Assembly: GCF_030382115.1 (NCBI RefSeq)
Contig: NZ_JAUDRJ010000003.1
Span: forward strand, 849,891-891,485
DNA: 41,595 nt
Direction of reading: 5' to 3'
From: Nostoc sp. GT001
GTDB lineage: Bacteria; Cyanobacteriota; Cyanobacteriia; Cyanobacteriales; Nostocaceae
The notes under the pieces: generated by a model
The model's database searches: none
What the model saw: only the letters and a program-made list of their open reading frames with translations
Told to the model about the DNA's origin: nothing
Shown: in pieces, positions 9,833 through 18,907 of the stretch
Layout: each line of letters opens with the position of its first letter
Numbering within the stretch: the stretch's first letter is position 1
Translations under genes and position numbers: made by a program

Positions 9833-10723
9833 CTCTTGCGCTAAAGCCTCAACAAATGCGATCGCACCTACAGGATTTCCGATATTATCCAACCCAGGAC
9901 TGTAGCAAGCGATCGCTCCCTCTCCTGGTACTATTGCTACAAGTCCACCACCAATCCCTGATTTCATTGGTAGACCAATTCTGACTGCAAACTTGGCAGA
10001 AGCTTCGTACAATCCACAAGTTAACATCACAGCATTGACAATTAGGCGGTTTTGTGATTTTAAAAAGTTATTTTCACAAGCTAGCAGTTTTCCCAACAAA
10101 GCTAAATCTTCAACTCGCCCAGATATGCAGCATACTTGCTCGTAGGTGTCAAGCGCTGTTTCAATATTTTCTAGATGTCCAGCTTCAGCGAGATAGTTTG
10201 CGATCGCTTCATTAGCTGTTGAGCGGGTTAATCGCACTGAAGCTAGCATTACCTCATCTAAGCTTAATTGGCAACCTGCTAATTGGTTGAGCCATTGACA
10301 AAATAAAAGAGTGCGTTGATTTGCGTCCTTTCCTGGTAACTTATCAGCGAGAGTGATTGCCCCACTATTAATCATAGGGTTGCGAGGGTGGGCGCGATCG
10401 CTAACTAATTGTTCTAAAGAATTGAAGGGTGCATCCGATGGTTCCACCCCAACCCACTTAAAAACCGTTTCTGCTCCAAAATGTTCCAGCAGATAAAGGA
10501 GAGAAAATGTCTTAATCACGCTCATTAGCGGGAAAATAGAAGCTATATCCCCAAAACTGATACTTTCACCCGATTTAAGACAGATATGAACTGCAAACCA
10601 AGCAGGATCGGCTTTAGCTAATTGCGGAATGCGATCGGCAACTTGTCCTCGTTCAACTTGGGTTTGAGCTAACTGCACCCAGGCTGATAACTTCGTAGTA
10701 GTTAGTTTTTCAAGTCCTTTCAA
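9809..10723 (-). CDS. glsA: Glutaminase (GlsA family)
   Basis: 304 residues, the standard size of bacterial glutaminases of the serine beta-lactamase-like fold. The enzyme hydrolyses glutamine to glutamate and ammonia in the cytoplasm. Visible family features are FPLMSVIKTFSLLYLL, which contains the catalytic SxxK pair (Ser-Val-Ile-Lys), HPRNPMINSGAI, the C-terminal GLPMKSGIGGGLVAIVPG and the LDNIGNPVGAIAF block. No ANK or STAS extension is present. Its 3' end overlaps the convergent lipoprotein gene by 24 bp. Confidence 0.95.
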   Translation of the reverse strand: MKGLEKLTTTKLSAWVQLAQTQVERGQVADRIPQLAKADPAWFAVHICLKSGESISFGDIASIFPLMSVIKTFSLLYLLEHFGAETVFKWVGVEPSDAPFNSLEQLVSDRAHPRNPMINSGAITLADKLPGKDANQRTLLFCQWLNQLAGCQLSLDEVMLASVRLTRSTANEAIANYLAEAGHLENIETALDTYEQVCCISGRVEDLALLGKLLACENNFLKSQNRLIVNAVMLTCGLYEASAKFAVRIGLPMKSGIGGGLVAIVPGEGAIACYSPGLDNIGNPVGAIAFVEALAQELQLSIFG

Positions 10724-11100
10724 AGTGTAAACTTTTTAACAATTTATTTTTTAAACGGCAACTAACAGTATAGTCTGATATTAATGGCTGAATTTACCCC
10801 TAAGTGGTTACGCAAAATTAAATTATTTCTGTCATTGCAAGCGGCATGAAATGTAACGTCTCGTAGAGAAACAATTCCAAACATAAGAGAATTGCCTCAT
10901 TTTGCTTCGCTTTATTCACAATGACAAATGTATATAGCGTTTCCTAAGTAACTGAGGTACATCTAAATCTTTTCTAACAAAATAAGCAGCTTTAAAAACG
11001 TACCTCACCAGGTCGGGAACCCCCGGACTTAATTTTACAGTACTACTTATCACACCTCAGCATTGTTTCTAAACAACAGAACTGTATTGGAGGTAGGTTT
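10724..11100. other. Intergenic region before the lectin gene
   Basis: 377 bp. No ORF with family features is seen. It contains remnants of dispersed sequence (about 10840-10935, with CGTCTCGTAGAGAAACAATT) and a small GC-rich inverted motif GTCGGGAACCCCCGGAC near 11014. A strong ribosome-binding site, GGAGGT, lies at about 11090-11095, directly ahead of the GTG start at 11101. Confidence 0.4.
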
Positions 11101-11574
11101 GTGAATTTATCTAAACTGTCTAAAATTCTAGGTTTAACAACAGCATTTGCAATTTCATCACAAGCTACGTTGCTAATTCAACAAAACAAGGCTCTAGCGG
11201 ATATTGATCTATCTATCCTTACATCTCTTACATCTGTACTTTATACAGGCGAATACTTATTCGCTGCCACTAATCAATACTTGATTTCACCTAATGGGGT
11301 ATATAAAGCTATCCAGCAATCTGATGGAAACTTTGTTCTTTATGCTTACAACACTCGTCTGTGGGCATCAAACGTTATTGACACATCAGTTTACTACACC
11401 ATAATGCAAACCGACTGCAATTTAGTCAGTTATAATTATAGTCGAAACCCTGTGTGGGCAAGTAATACAGGTGGGCTTGGTTCTAATTGTCGTCTCGAAG
11501 TTCAAAATGATGGAAACTTGGTAATTTATAGAGGTGATAATATTCCTGTATGGGCAACAAATACCAACAGATAA
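11101..11574 (+). CDS. Secreted bulb-type (mannose-binding) lectin domain protein
   Basis: 157 residues from a GTG preceded by GGAGGT. The first 38 residues look like a signal peptide ending near NKALA-DID. The remainder is one B_lectin domain: three copies of the QxDxNxVxY sugar-binding motif are visible as QQSDGNFVLY, QTDCNLVSY and QNDGNLVIY, each followed by the usual VWAS/VWAT strand (LWASN, VWASNTGG, VWATNTN). The middle motif has Cys where Asp/Gly is usual and Ser before the Tyr, so that site may be weak. Such domains occur in plant lectins and bacterial lectin-like bacteriocins or adhesins; a role in surface recognition is inferred. Single gene with no obvious operon partner. Confidence 0.85.
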   Translation: MNLSKLSKILGLTTAFAISSQATLLIQQNKALADIDLSILTSLTSVLYTGEYLFAATNQYLISPNGVYKAIQQSDGNFVLYAYNTRLWASNVIDTSVYYTIMQTDCNLVSYNYSRNPVWASNTGGLGSNCRLEVQNDGNLVIYRGDNIPVWATNTNR

Positions 11575-11994
11575 GCTGCCTTGTTTATACCATTTATTTA
11601 TGAAGCTGCATAGAAATAACCCCACCGCCTGCGCATCTCCTCGATGCTTTGAGAGGAGTGGAAGTGGTGTTTATGGTATACTTTGAGACTTTTCAAACAT
11701 TTTTTAACTCGACTTTATTCAAAATTAAGAACTTAGTTCTCCTTAATAGAGAAAAAACCCTAACTTTTTAGCAAAAACTTTTTCGATGTCACTGAATTCA
11801 CGGTGAAATCTAAATAGGACTTACACAAATTATCTCTCAAACTCTGTTTCTCCGTGCCCTCTCTCTGTGCCTCTATGGTTCGTTATTCCGTAACTCGTGC
11901 ATAAGTCCTACTAAAAAGTAAAAATAATACCCCATATAGGTTTTAGCATTAGCATTAGTGCAACGACTCTGTAGGAGTATCGCGTTGCTAGAAA
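11575..11994. other. Intergenic region with a dispersed inverted-repeat element
   Basis: 420 bp without a gene. Just beyond the lectin gene a modest stem CTCCTC/GAGGAG (11637-11642 with 11653-11658) may act in termination. TAGGACTTACACA (11815-11827) and TGCATAAGTCCTA (11898-11910) are inverted ends of a 96-bp element. Its middle (CTCTCTGTGCCTCTATGGTTCG) is related, in reverse, to CGAACCGCAGAGGACACGG at 14685, just after the HAD-DUF952 gene. Both are typical dispersed Nostocales repeats. Confidence 0.6.
11815..11910. repeat. TAGGACTTAC inverted-repeat element
   Basis: Ends TAGGACTTACACA and TGCATAAGTCCTA are complementary with one mismatch over 13 bases. The same terminal sequence occurs as the perfect hairpin at 19104-19151 and as a fragment near 16187 (GACTTATGCACG), so a small repeat family is present. 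Confidence 0.65.
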
Positions 11995-13548
11995 ATGGAT
12001 AAAGTCGAGCTTAATTACGAATTACCAATTAGTATGATTCCCCGTGTCAGAGCGCCAGAATTACCGCGAAATTATTTTTGGCTCAATACCGATAAACCAT
12101 TGTCTCTTAAACAACTTAAGGGTAGAGTCGTAATTTTAGACTTTTGGACATACTGCTGCATTAATTGTCTGCATATTCTGCCAAACCTGAAATATTTAGA
12201 ACAAAAATATAAAGATAGCCTTACTATTATCGGCGTTCACTCTGCCAAATTTGAAAATGAAAAAGAAACAGAAAATATTCGCCAAGCTATTCTGCGCTAT
12301 GACATTGAACATCCAGTTGTAGTTGACAAAGGTTTTCGGATTTGGGAAGAGTATGCTGTGCGTGCTTGGCCTACGTTAATAATTATCGATCCAGAAGGTT
12401 ACGTGATTGGCCAGATTTCTGGTGAAGGAAACCGTGATACTTTAGACGAGTTGATTCAAAAGTTAATTCAGCAACACCAAAACAAAGGCACAATTAATTT
12501 CCAAGAAATAAGTTTAACTTTAGAAAAACAGCGCCAACCATTAATCACACCTTTAGCTTTTCCTGGTAAAGTTCTAGCTACTCAAGCAGGTTTATTCATC
12601 GCTGACTCTGGACATCACCGCCTAGTTATGAGTAGCTTTGATGGGGAAATTTTACAATTAATTGGGACTGGACAATCTGGCTTAACCGATGGTGCTTTTA
12701 ACGAAGCGCAATTCTTTGCACCGCAAGGAATGGCTTATGATGCCGAAAATCAGATTCTTTACGTTGCTGATACAGAAAATCATGCGCTACGGCGAGTTGA
12801 TTTAAAGCGCCAAGTAGTCAAAACTATTGCAGGAATTGGTGAACAAAGCCGCAATATTCATCCTCATGGCGGTGCTGCTTTAGAAACCGCGCTGAATTCC
12901 CCTTGGGATTTAGCGAAAGTGGGAAATACCTTATTTATTGCAATGGCTGGGCCGCATCAAATTTGGGAAATGGATTTAGAAACTGGCATTATCAAAACTT
13001 ATGCTGGTACTGGTGCAGAAGCGTGTATTGATGGTTCACTTACCGAATCTGCCTTTGCTCAACCTAGTGGTATTACTAATAATGGGCAAGAATTATATAT
13101 TGCTGACAGTGAAGTTAGTTCAATTCGTGGTATTGGAATTGTCGAACCGTATCAAGTAAGAACTGTTTGCGGTAGTGGCGGTTTATTTGGTTTTGGCGAT
13201 GTTGATGGACAAGGTGAAGATGTCCGTTTCCAACACTGTTTAGGAGTGGAATACGCGCAGAATTTTTTGTGGGTAGCAGATACTTATAACCATAAAATTA
13301 AATTAGTTAGTCCTAGTGGGAATTGTCAAACAGTTTTGGGAGATGGTTTTGCTGGTTTACAAAATGGTCAAAGTAAAAATAGCCGCTTTTTTGAACCTTC
13401 GGGATTGAGTGCTTTGAGTTCTTTTTTATATATTGCTGATACTAATAACCATGCTATTCGTTGTGTAGATTTGGATACTTTTGAGGTGACAACTCTTCAA
13501 TTTCCTGGTTTATGTGCGCCAGATGTTTGTATTCCACTTAATTTATAG
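11995..13548 (+). CDS. Thioredoxin-like domain fused to NHL repeats (NHLRC2-like)
   Basis: 517 residues. Residues of about 25-165 form a TlpA-like thioredoxin fold with the redox pair Cys55-Ile-Asn-Cys58 in the context DFWTYCCINCLHILPNL, and the later cis-proline region RAWPTLIIIDPEG. From about residue 185 to the end there are NHL beta-propeller repeats (GLFIADSGHHRLVM, ILYVADTENHALRRVD, LYIADTNNHAIRCVD). This domain order matches the NHLRC2 family found in bacteria and animals. No signal peptide is seen, so it is probably cytoplasmic; the substrate is unknown. Start at ATG 11995. Single gene on the plus strand. Confidence 0.9.
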   Translation: MDKVELNYELPISMIPRVRAPELPRNYFWLNTDKPLSLKQLKGRVVILDFWTYCCINCLHILPNLKYLEQKYKDSLTIIGVHSAKFENEKETENIRQAILRYDIEHPVVVDKGFRIWEEYAVRAWPTLIIIDPEGYVIGQISGEGNRDTLDELIQKLIQQHQNKGTINFQEISLTLEKQRQPLITPLAFPGKVLATQAGLFIADSGHHRLVMSSFDGEILQLIGTGQSGLTDGAFNEAQFFAPQGMAYDAENQILYVADTENHALRRVDLKRQVVKTIAGIGEQSRNIHPHGGAALETALNSPWDLAKVGNTLFIAMAGPHQIWEMDLETGIIKTYAGTGAEACIDGSLTESAFAQPSGITNNGQELYIADSEVSSIRGIGIVEPYQVRTVCGSGGLFGFGDVDGQGEDVRFQHCLGVEYAQNFLWVADTYNHKIKLVSPSGNCQTVLGDGFAGLQNGQSKNSRFFEPSGLSALSSFLYIADTNNHAIRCVDLDTFEVTTLQFPGLCAPDVCIPLNL

Positions 13549-13642
13549 AATGATAACCTTACGCAAAAGCGTAAAGGAAAATTCTCTGTTTCAGGACTAT
13601 GCGTGATATTTTAAAGAGTAATTTTTTAGAGCGATCGCTTGT

Positions 13643-14683
13643 ATGCAATTAGTCGTTTTTGATATTGATGGTACACTAACAAATACCAACAAAATTGATG
13701 AAAATTGTTTTGTACATGCTTTCGCGCTGGAATTTGGTATTTTTGGTATAAATACAAATTGGGCTGAATATACGTACACCACAGATTCTGGAATTACCCA
13801 GCAAATTTTTCAAGAAAAATTAGAACGTCTTCCTTCAAATGAAGAGTTAGTAAGACTTAAAGCACGTTTTATTAGCCTCCTCCAGGAAGCATTTATTAAC
13901 AAGCAAGATTTGTTCAGCGAAATTCCTGGTTCTGCAAATGTATTAGCTAAATTACAGCTAGACCCTGATTGGTGTGTTGCGATCGCAACTGGTGGTTGGG
14001 GTGAGTCTGCTAAATTAAAACTTCAAAAAGCTAACTTAGTAATAGAAGGGATACCGTTGGCTTCAGCAAATGATGCACTATCACGAGAAGATATTATTAA
14101 AACAGCTATCCTCCAAGCCAAAAATATTTATCAAGTTGAAAATTTTCGGAAAATTGTTTTTGTAGGTGATGGTGTTTGGGATGTAAAAGCAGCCTATCAG
14201 TTGAGTATTGCTTTTATTGGAATAGGTGATACTAAATTAACAAATGTAGGTGCTACTAAAGTAATTAAAGACTTTACAAATCTAGAAAATTTCCTGAAAA
14301 TATTACAATCCGCAGTAATCCCGAAATTTTCTATGAACACCATTCTCCACATTACCAAACGTCAACAATGGGAACAAGCAAAAAATCTTGGTACATATCG
14401 CGCTGATTCGTTAGACAGTGAAGGTTTTATACATTGTTCAAAATCTACGCAAATACTCAAGGTTGCAAAGAGATTTTTTGATAATCAAAAAGAATTGGTA
14501 CTACTTTTGATTGATTCTGAAAAAGTCAAAGCTGAAATTCGCTATGAACCTGCTGAAATAGTAGAATTATTTCCTCACATTTATGGTGAGTTAAATATTG
14601 ATGCTGTGTATCAGGTGATTGATTTTGAAGCTGGGGAAGATGGTTTATTTGAGTTGCCGCAAGAAGTTATAGATTTAGAATAA
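13643..14683 (+). CDS. HAD-family phosphatase fused to a DUF952 domain
   Basis: 346 residues with two domains. Residues 1-225 are a HAD hydrolase: motif I DIDGTLTNTN near the N terminus, motif II around IATGGWGES, and motif IV FVGDGVWDVKAA. The nucleophile Asp and the +2 Asp are present (VFDIDGT). Residues of about 232-340 match DUF952: ILHITKRQQWEQA, then GTYRADSLDSEGFIHCS, LVLLLIDSEKV, IRYEPAEI and FPHIYGELNIDAVY. Each part is common alone; the fusion is less so and suggests that both act on the same small molecule. The substrate cannot be read from the sequence. A HIP1 site lies directly before the start codon. Confidence 0.85.
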   Translation: MQLVVFDIDGTLTNTNKIDENCFVHAFALEFGIFGINTNWAEYTYTTDSGITQQIFQEKLERLPSNEELVRLKARFISLLQEAFINKQDLFSEIPGSANVLAKLQLDPDWCVAIATGGWGESAKLKLQKANLVIEGIPLASANDALSREDIIKTAILQAKNIYQVENFRKIVFVGDGVWDVKAAYQLSIAFIGIGDTKLTNVGATKVIKDFTNLENFLKILQSAVIPKFSMNTILHITKRQQWEQAKNLGTYRADSLDSEGFIHCSKSTQILKVAKRFFDNQKELVLLLIDSEKVKAEIRYEPAEIVELFPHIYGELNIDAVYQVIDFEAGEDGLFELPQEVIDLE

Positions 14684-15035
14684 CGAACCGCAGAGGACAC
14701 GGAGAAGGAGAGGAGGAGACGCTTTTTGGTTAGAGCATTTGCTACATCTCAAATTTAATTCTCGTTCGCTAAGAGGATGTTTGAAAAGTTTTGGGCGATT
14801 GGAAATCGCGACTACACAGACGAAACCCACCTACGTGGGTTAAGAAGCTTGATTTTGTGTTAGTCCGCGCAGACGGACTTTGCTTGTGTAGGGCAAGTAA
14901 TAATTTAGACTTTTCAAACTTTTCAAACAACCTCTAAGGTAAAATCAAGGTTTTGCCTTGGTAGACGTGATTTATAACGCCCTTTTAAAGTATTTCGCGC
15001 TTTACTTAAAGAACGGGAATTAATCTAGAGCAATT
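14684..15035. other. Intergenic region carrying a MITE-like element
   Basis: 352 bp. It starts with the repeat CGAACCGCAGAGGACACGG (14685-14703), related in reverse to 11865-11885, and then contains the 164-bp inverted-repeat element described separately. No ORF with family features is seen. The RluA-type gene starts at a GTG (15036) without a clear ribosome-binding site. Confidence 0.5.
14772..14935. repeat. MITE-like dispersed element with AGAGG ends
   Basis: The ends AGAGGATGTTTGAAAAGT and ACTTTTCAAACAACCTCT are inverted copies with one mismatch in 18 (an extra ACTTTTCAA unit lies inside the right end). The interior holds three small hairpins: GCGATTGGAAATCGC, CCCACCTACGTGGG and AGTCCGCGCAGACGGACT. 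It codes for nothing. A part of the interior (GGCGACTGGAAGTCGCGGCT) is repeated at about 24571. Confidence 0.75.
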
Positions 15036-16049
15036 GTGACCGAATTTAATTTACAAATCCAAGAAAATAGCGATCGCTTGTCAACTCCACTGGAGGATGC
15101 TTTACCTAGCTTGCTTCCCCTTCAGAGTACAATACACTGTGTCAACACCAAAAGCGATCGCCTCGACCGTTACCTTTCCCAAGAATTACCAGATTTATCT
15201 CGTTCTCGCATCCAACAGTTAATCGAACAGGGTAACGTCCAACTTAACGATCGAGTCTGCACATCTAAGAAGATCAATGTCAAGCTAGGCGATCGCATCA
15301 CTCTCGAAATACCAGAAGTTCAACCTTTAGAACTACAAGCCGAAGATATCCCCTTAGATATCCTATATGAAGACGACCAGTTACTTATTCTCAACAAACC
15401 CGCAGGTTTAGTTGTCCATCCTGCGCCCGGTCATCCAGATGGTACTTTAGTAAATGCTCTATTGGCTCACTGTCCCAATTTACCAGGAATTGGCGGAGTC
15501 CAACGTCCGGGAATTGTCCATAGATTGGATAAGGATACTACAGGTGCGATCGCGATCGCTAAAACAGATATTGCCCATCATCATCTACAAGCACAACTGA
15601 AAGCAAAAACTGCACGACGAGAATACTTGGGCGTAGTTTATGGTGCGCCAAAAACTGAAAGTGGCACTATTGACTTGCCTATTGGTCGCCATCCCCAAGA
15701 CCGGAAAAAAATGGCTGTTATGCCTGTTGAACAAGGCGGACGAGTCGCTGTCACTCACTGGAAAGTATTAGAACGTCTTGGTAACTTCACCTTAATTCAC
15801 TTTCAATTAGAAACTGGACGCACACATCAAATTCGTGTTCACAGCAGCAAAATTGGTCATCCCATTGTCGGCGACCCAGTTTATAGTTCTGGCCATTCAG
15901 TGGGTGTAAATTTGCCTGGTCAAGCACTACACGCTTGGCGACTCAAATTGCAGCATCCCCTATCTGAGGAGTTGATTGAGGTGACAGCTACTCCTCCCGC
16001 CCACTTTACAAAACTTTTAGAGATGCTAAAAAGACGAACTACACTTTAA
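15036..16049 (+). CDS. RluA/RluD-family pseudouridine synthase
   Basis: 337 residues from a GTG. It isomerises uridines in RNA, most likely in large-subunit rRNA. An N-terminal S4 RNA-binding domain (about residues 40-95, LDRYLSQELPDLSRSRIQQLIEQGNVQL) precedes the catalytic domain, which carries the RluA motif GIVHRLDKDTTG with its catalytic Asp and the later LETGRTHQIRVH and HPIVGDP blocks. The order and length fit RluD. The first 35 residues before the S4 domain are not conserved in appearance and the true start could be later. Single gene, ending 200 bp before the convergent cpcG. Confidence 0.92.
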   Translation: MTEFNLQIQENSDRLSTPLEDALPSLLPLQSTIHCVNTKSDRLDRYLSQELPDLSRSRIQQLIEQGNVQLNDRVCTSKKINVKLGDRITLEIPEVQPLELQAEDIPLDILYEDDQLLILNKPAGLVVHPAPGHPDGTLVNALLAHCPNLPGIGGVQRPGIVHRLDKDTTGAIAIAKTDIAHHHLQAQLKAKTARREYLGVVYGAPKTESGTIDLPIGRHPQDRKKMAVMPVEQGGRVAVTHWKVLERLGNFTLIHFQLETGRTHQIRVHSSKIGHPIVGDPVYSSGHSVGVNLPGQALHAWRLKLQHPLSEELIEVTATPPAHFTKLLEMLKRRTTL

Positions 16050-16249
16050 GTTCATCCACGCTTGAATCTAACCCCGTTTTAAATACATCAAGTATTGATA
16101 AAAAACCATTAACAACTAGCGTGCATTAGACATGGGATAGAGTTTGTTTCACTTAGTTATATCTAAATAAAACTCCTACATAACCCAAGACTTATGCACG
16201 CTATAAAACGATCCAATGGATGTACTAGCCAGCCACCGACCAAAAATCG

Positions 16250-17017
16250 TTATTTAATTCCTGACAGTTGCCGATAAGGTACAGACTTTTCGATATCGAT
16301 GTTGTATGGCGAGATCCGTTGTGGAGCATTGCCAGTTGCATTGATACTTTGTGCCAAACCCAAGAATAAAGCTGGATCGCCAGCCTTGGGCTTTTGCTCT
16401 TGTGGAAGGAATCTGCGTACTTCGACCTGCCAAATGATTTGGGGGAAACCCAATTTGGCACGGTGATAATCTTCGTATCGCGGAGATTTGATGTTGAATG
16501 GCAACTCACCCGCAGACTGGGATGGCAGTATCCGACGGCGCTGATAAGGCACTGTGGAATATCCAAAATTGCTCAGGTACTCTTCAGTGTTGAGCACTTC
16601 ATCAATAAAGCCTACAATCCCCTTGGTAGCGACCACAATTGACCAAGCGATTTTTTCCCGCTCGCTGTAGGGATCGCGTCCTAGAACCCGCTGAATTACT
16701 TGCTCAACAAAGCGATAATTATTGTTGAGGTCGTAGAAGCTTTTCTTAAAGGTGTTGGAAAGCACCAACCCACGAATAAAGTCCCGTACTGTAATTTGTC
16801 CATTACGGAGTTGAGACTCTAAATACGTTTCGCGATCAGCAGCAAAAGCATAAAAGAAAATTTGACGATATGCTGCTTCGATCAGATCGCCTAAATCTGA
16901 CGGAGAAAGTATATTGTCTGTAGTAAAAATCCTGGGCTGCTCATCACCAGGTACTTCGTATCCAGCTACACGCTGATTTTGACTTGAAGGTTCATATTCT
17001 AACAGAGGAAGTGGCAC
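16250..17017 (-). CDS. cpcG: Phycobilisome rod-core linker CpcG
   Basis: 255 residues starting [17 protein letters not shown], the standard CpcG start. The PBS linker domain (about residues 20-150) shows [58 protein letters not shown] and the [14 protein letters not shown] end. The C-terminal 75 residues are hydrophilic with no membrane helix, as in CpcG1-type linkers that attach phycocyanin rods to the allophycocyanin core. It contrasts with the CpcL-type paralogue at 27765. It is an isolated minus-strand gene rather than part of a cpc operon, 437 bp downstream of the lyase/metallopeptidase pair. Confidence 0.95.
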   Translation of the reverse strand: MPLPLLEYEPSSQNQRVAGYEVPGDEQPRIFTTDNILSPSDLGDLIEAAYRQIFFYAFAADRETYLESQLRNGQITVRDFIRGLVLSNTFKKSFYDLNNNYRFVEQVIQRVLGRDPYSEREKIAWSIVVATKGIVGFIDEVLNTEEYLSNFGYSTVPYQRRRILPSQSAGELPFNIKSPRYEDYHRAKLGFPQIIWQVEVRRFLPQEQKPKAGDPALFLGLAQSINATGNAPQRISPYNIDIEKSVPYRQLSGIK

Positions 17018-17454
17018 TCTAAAGCCTCCATGTTCTTAATTAAAGTTAACAACTTTTAATCACATATTAAGGGAGTAGTTGTATCAGAACTTCAGATTCT
17101 GATAAAATTTCACGAAACTTAACTAAGCAGAATTTAAGTATTCGTAGGATAAATGATTAGTCTGCTGGATTCAACCCATAGCTAATCAATAAATAGGTAA
17201 TCAGACTTCTAGCTTAATGACTACGTAAATCGACTAAAAAATTTTATTCACATATTTTAGATTAGGAGATTCAGTTTCACCTTTTTGAATTGAAGCAATA
17301 ATTTTTAACATTTAGCAAAAGAAATTAATAGAATATGGGGCATTGGGCGTTAGGAGTGCTGAGTTAGGAGTTAGGAGTTAGGAGTTAAGAGTTTTGTTTA
17401 TCTCCTTGTCCCCTCATCTCCCCTGCTCCCCTGCTCCCCTGCCCCCTCGGCGAG
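17018..17454. other. Leader of cpcG with short tandem repeats
   Basis: 437 bp. The half nearest cpcG is AT-rich and presumably carries its promoter; no specific box is claimed. At 17351-17394 there are about four TTAGGAG heptamers, and at 17401-17452 three CTCCCCTG octamers, forming a purine/pyrimidine-biased inverted block directly after the metallopeptidase-like gene. No ORF with family features. Confidence 0.5.
17351..17452. repeat. STRR tract (TTAGGAG and CTCCCCTG units)
   Basis: Four TTAGGAG-type heptamers followed by three CTCCCCTG octamers. The two parts are partly complementary (GGAG/CTCC), giving a loose hairpin. Similar CTCCCCTG units occur at 30425-30475. Confidence 0.75.
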
Positions 17455-18000
17455 TCAGCGACCTATCCAAAATTCCAGGGGATCTATGGTTGATTTACAG
17501 TAAGGCCAACTACGCAAAGTTGCTTCCATTCCTGCCTGCCAGTAGGGTGGTTCCAATCCCAGTCCTAAGCATAGATGAGATAGGATACTAGCAAACTGCT
17601 CATTGTGACCAAACTCTCCTAGATGGGCATGGGCGTATTCATGGACAACTACACCAAACCAATCTCTAGGTGCAACTCGACCAACATCTACCAGAATCGT
17701 GATTGGGTTTGTGAGAATATTGCACAGCCCATCTATGCCGAAAGATTGAGCTATGGGGACTGCAAAAATTTGGATTTGGCGACGTTCTTGGGGATGAAAG
17801 CACTCATGACAAACTTCCAGATAGGTGTTGATCTGAGCGTTTACAGCGTTAATATTCTCGCCGATCCAAGTGCAAATGGGGATGCGATCGCGCAGGTTAT
17901 CAAACACATCCACCATACCCGGTTCTAGGGCAAGTCCCTGTACCAGACGCAGATAATCTTGCCCACGAGTAAAAGCATCGCTCTGCTTGAGATAATTCAC
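17455..18000 (-). CDS. Putative zinc metallopeptidase in the lyase operon
   Basis: 181 residues. The motif [20 protein letters not shown] at residues 117-136 holds HExxH (His120, Glu121, His124) and a third likely zinc ligand at His132 in GHNEQF. This resembles the HExxH...(N/G)HxxxF layout of YgjP/WLM/SprT-like gluzincins. It is not the exact metzincin spacing. There is no signal peptide or membrane segment, so it is probably cytoplasmic. Its ATG overlaps the TGA of the upstream bilin-lyase gene by 4 bp (ATGA), which implies translational coupling and a shared role near phycobiliproteins, for example maturation or turnover. That role is an inference. I do not recognise a named family. Confidence 0.7.
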   Translation of the reverse strand: MNYLKQSDAFTRGQDYLRLVQGLALEPGMVDVFDNLRDRIPICTWIGENINAVNAQINTYLEVCHECFHPQERRQIQIFAVPIAQSFGIDGLCNILTNPITILVDVGRVAPRDWFGVVVHEYAHAHLGEFGHNEQFASILSHLCLGLGLEPPYWQAGMEATLRSWPYCKSTIDPLEFWIGR

Positions 18001-18617
18001 CAGCCCAAAACTGAATAAAACTGTCTTTTTTCCAGAACATCCGTCCCAAGTTTTTCTGTTACTTCTTCTGGGCTAGAAACCTCAACAGAAGTTTCAATGC
18101 GGCTTTCACTACAAAATGATGCGGTGCTAAAGCCACCAAACCGTTTGACTGTACTGGTTCGTAGTCGCATATTTGGGCTGGCGAACCAGAATCGCTCAAT
18201 GGAACTCATTGTTTCGTATTCGGTTGTCAACACTAGTCCATCTTCATCATCCATGTGAAAAAGACCGACTACAGGCACTATTTCGGCGTAGCCTCTTTCG
18301 CGGAGTAATTTACCTTGCCTTGGGTTATCGCCATCAGGCACGATCGCAAATATAGTTTTCCCCTGATGATTCTCCTCACCCTCTCGATCCCAAGCCATTG
18401 TTCCTAGCCAACGCACACGCGAACCACCGACTGAAAGGCTGGGGTCAATCTCATGATACTGGCACAGTTCAATGATTTCTGGATGATCGGCATCGAGAGT
18501 TTCTACCTGTATATCCGATTCTCCTATCTCTGAGCGCTTGAACGCCAGATGATGAGTTGCACGTTGCGATCGCCACTTACCAGCACTTAGCTGAAAAAAT
18601 TCCATTGCGTCTATCAA
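17997..18617 (-). CDS. CpcS/CpeS-family phycobiliprotein lyase
   Basis: 206 residues. The signature [14 protein letters not shown] followed by [10 protein letters not shown] (residues 6-30) identifies the CpcS/CpeS lipocalin-like bilin lyases, which attach phycocyanobilin or phycoerythrobilin to the conserved Cys82-type site of alpha and beta subunits. The central block [17 protein letters not shown] and [13 protein letters not shown] also fit. The start could be ATG 18617 or the Met five codons in (MEFFQ). The subtype (CpcS, CpcU or CpeS) cannot be fixed by eye. It forms an operon with the overlapping metallopeptidase-like gene and is divergent from nblA-cpeBA, so handling phycoerythrin or phycocyanin is likely. 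Confidence 0.88.
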   Translation of the reverse strand: MIDAMEFFQLSAGKWRSQRATHHLAFKRSEIGESDIQVETLDADHPEIIELCQYHEIDPSLSVGGSRVRWLGTMAWDREGEENHQGKTIFAIVPDGDNPRQGKLLRERGYAEIVPVVGLFHMDDEDGLVLTTEYETMSSIERFWFASPNMRLRTSTVKRFGGFSTASFCSESRIETSVEVSSPEEVTEKLGTDVLEKRQFYSVLGW

Positions 18618-18907
18618 TCTTCTGACTCCTACTTATTACTCCTGCGGATGATGTTTTACGAGGTCTTTCTTTTTAGAGTAGTTGGTATATAAACATTCTA
18701 AACATTACAGCGATTAGCGGCCAGCTTCAAGAAACACCCTGAAAAAGGAGATACAGAAGTGTTGTTATGTAATTGTAAACTTTTATAAGCATGGTTCTTT
18801 ATAGCTTGACAATGTAGACATTTTAATGTCCAAGTGCTAGACTATTAGAAAGCGATCGTCTTCCAATAACAACAAATACCTTTCGATTCAGTCAATCACA
18901 GGAGTGA
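18618..18907. promoter_or_regulatory. Divergent promoter region lyase / nblA
   Basis: 290 bp. On the plus strand there is a TTGACA hexamer at 18817-18822 and, overlapping its downstream side, the palindrome GACATT-TT-AATGTC (18827-18840), which could be an operator. A purine-rich ribosome-binding site (AGGAG) lies just before the nblA ATG. No known regulator site (NtcA, NblR) is identified with confidence. Confidence 0.35.

Noticed and set aside
17600..17650. Classical metzincin HExxHxxGxxH in the peptidase-like protein
   Set aside because: The Gly and the third His are two positions too far along; only a YgjP/WLM-like layout fits.
18800..18850. NtcA or other nitrogen-control site ahead of nblA
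   Set aside because: No GTA-N8-TAC was found at a sensible distance; only an unassigned palindrome is present.
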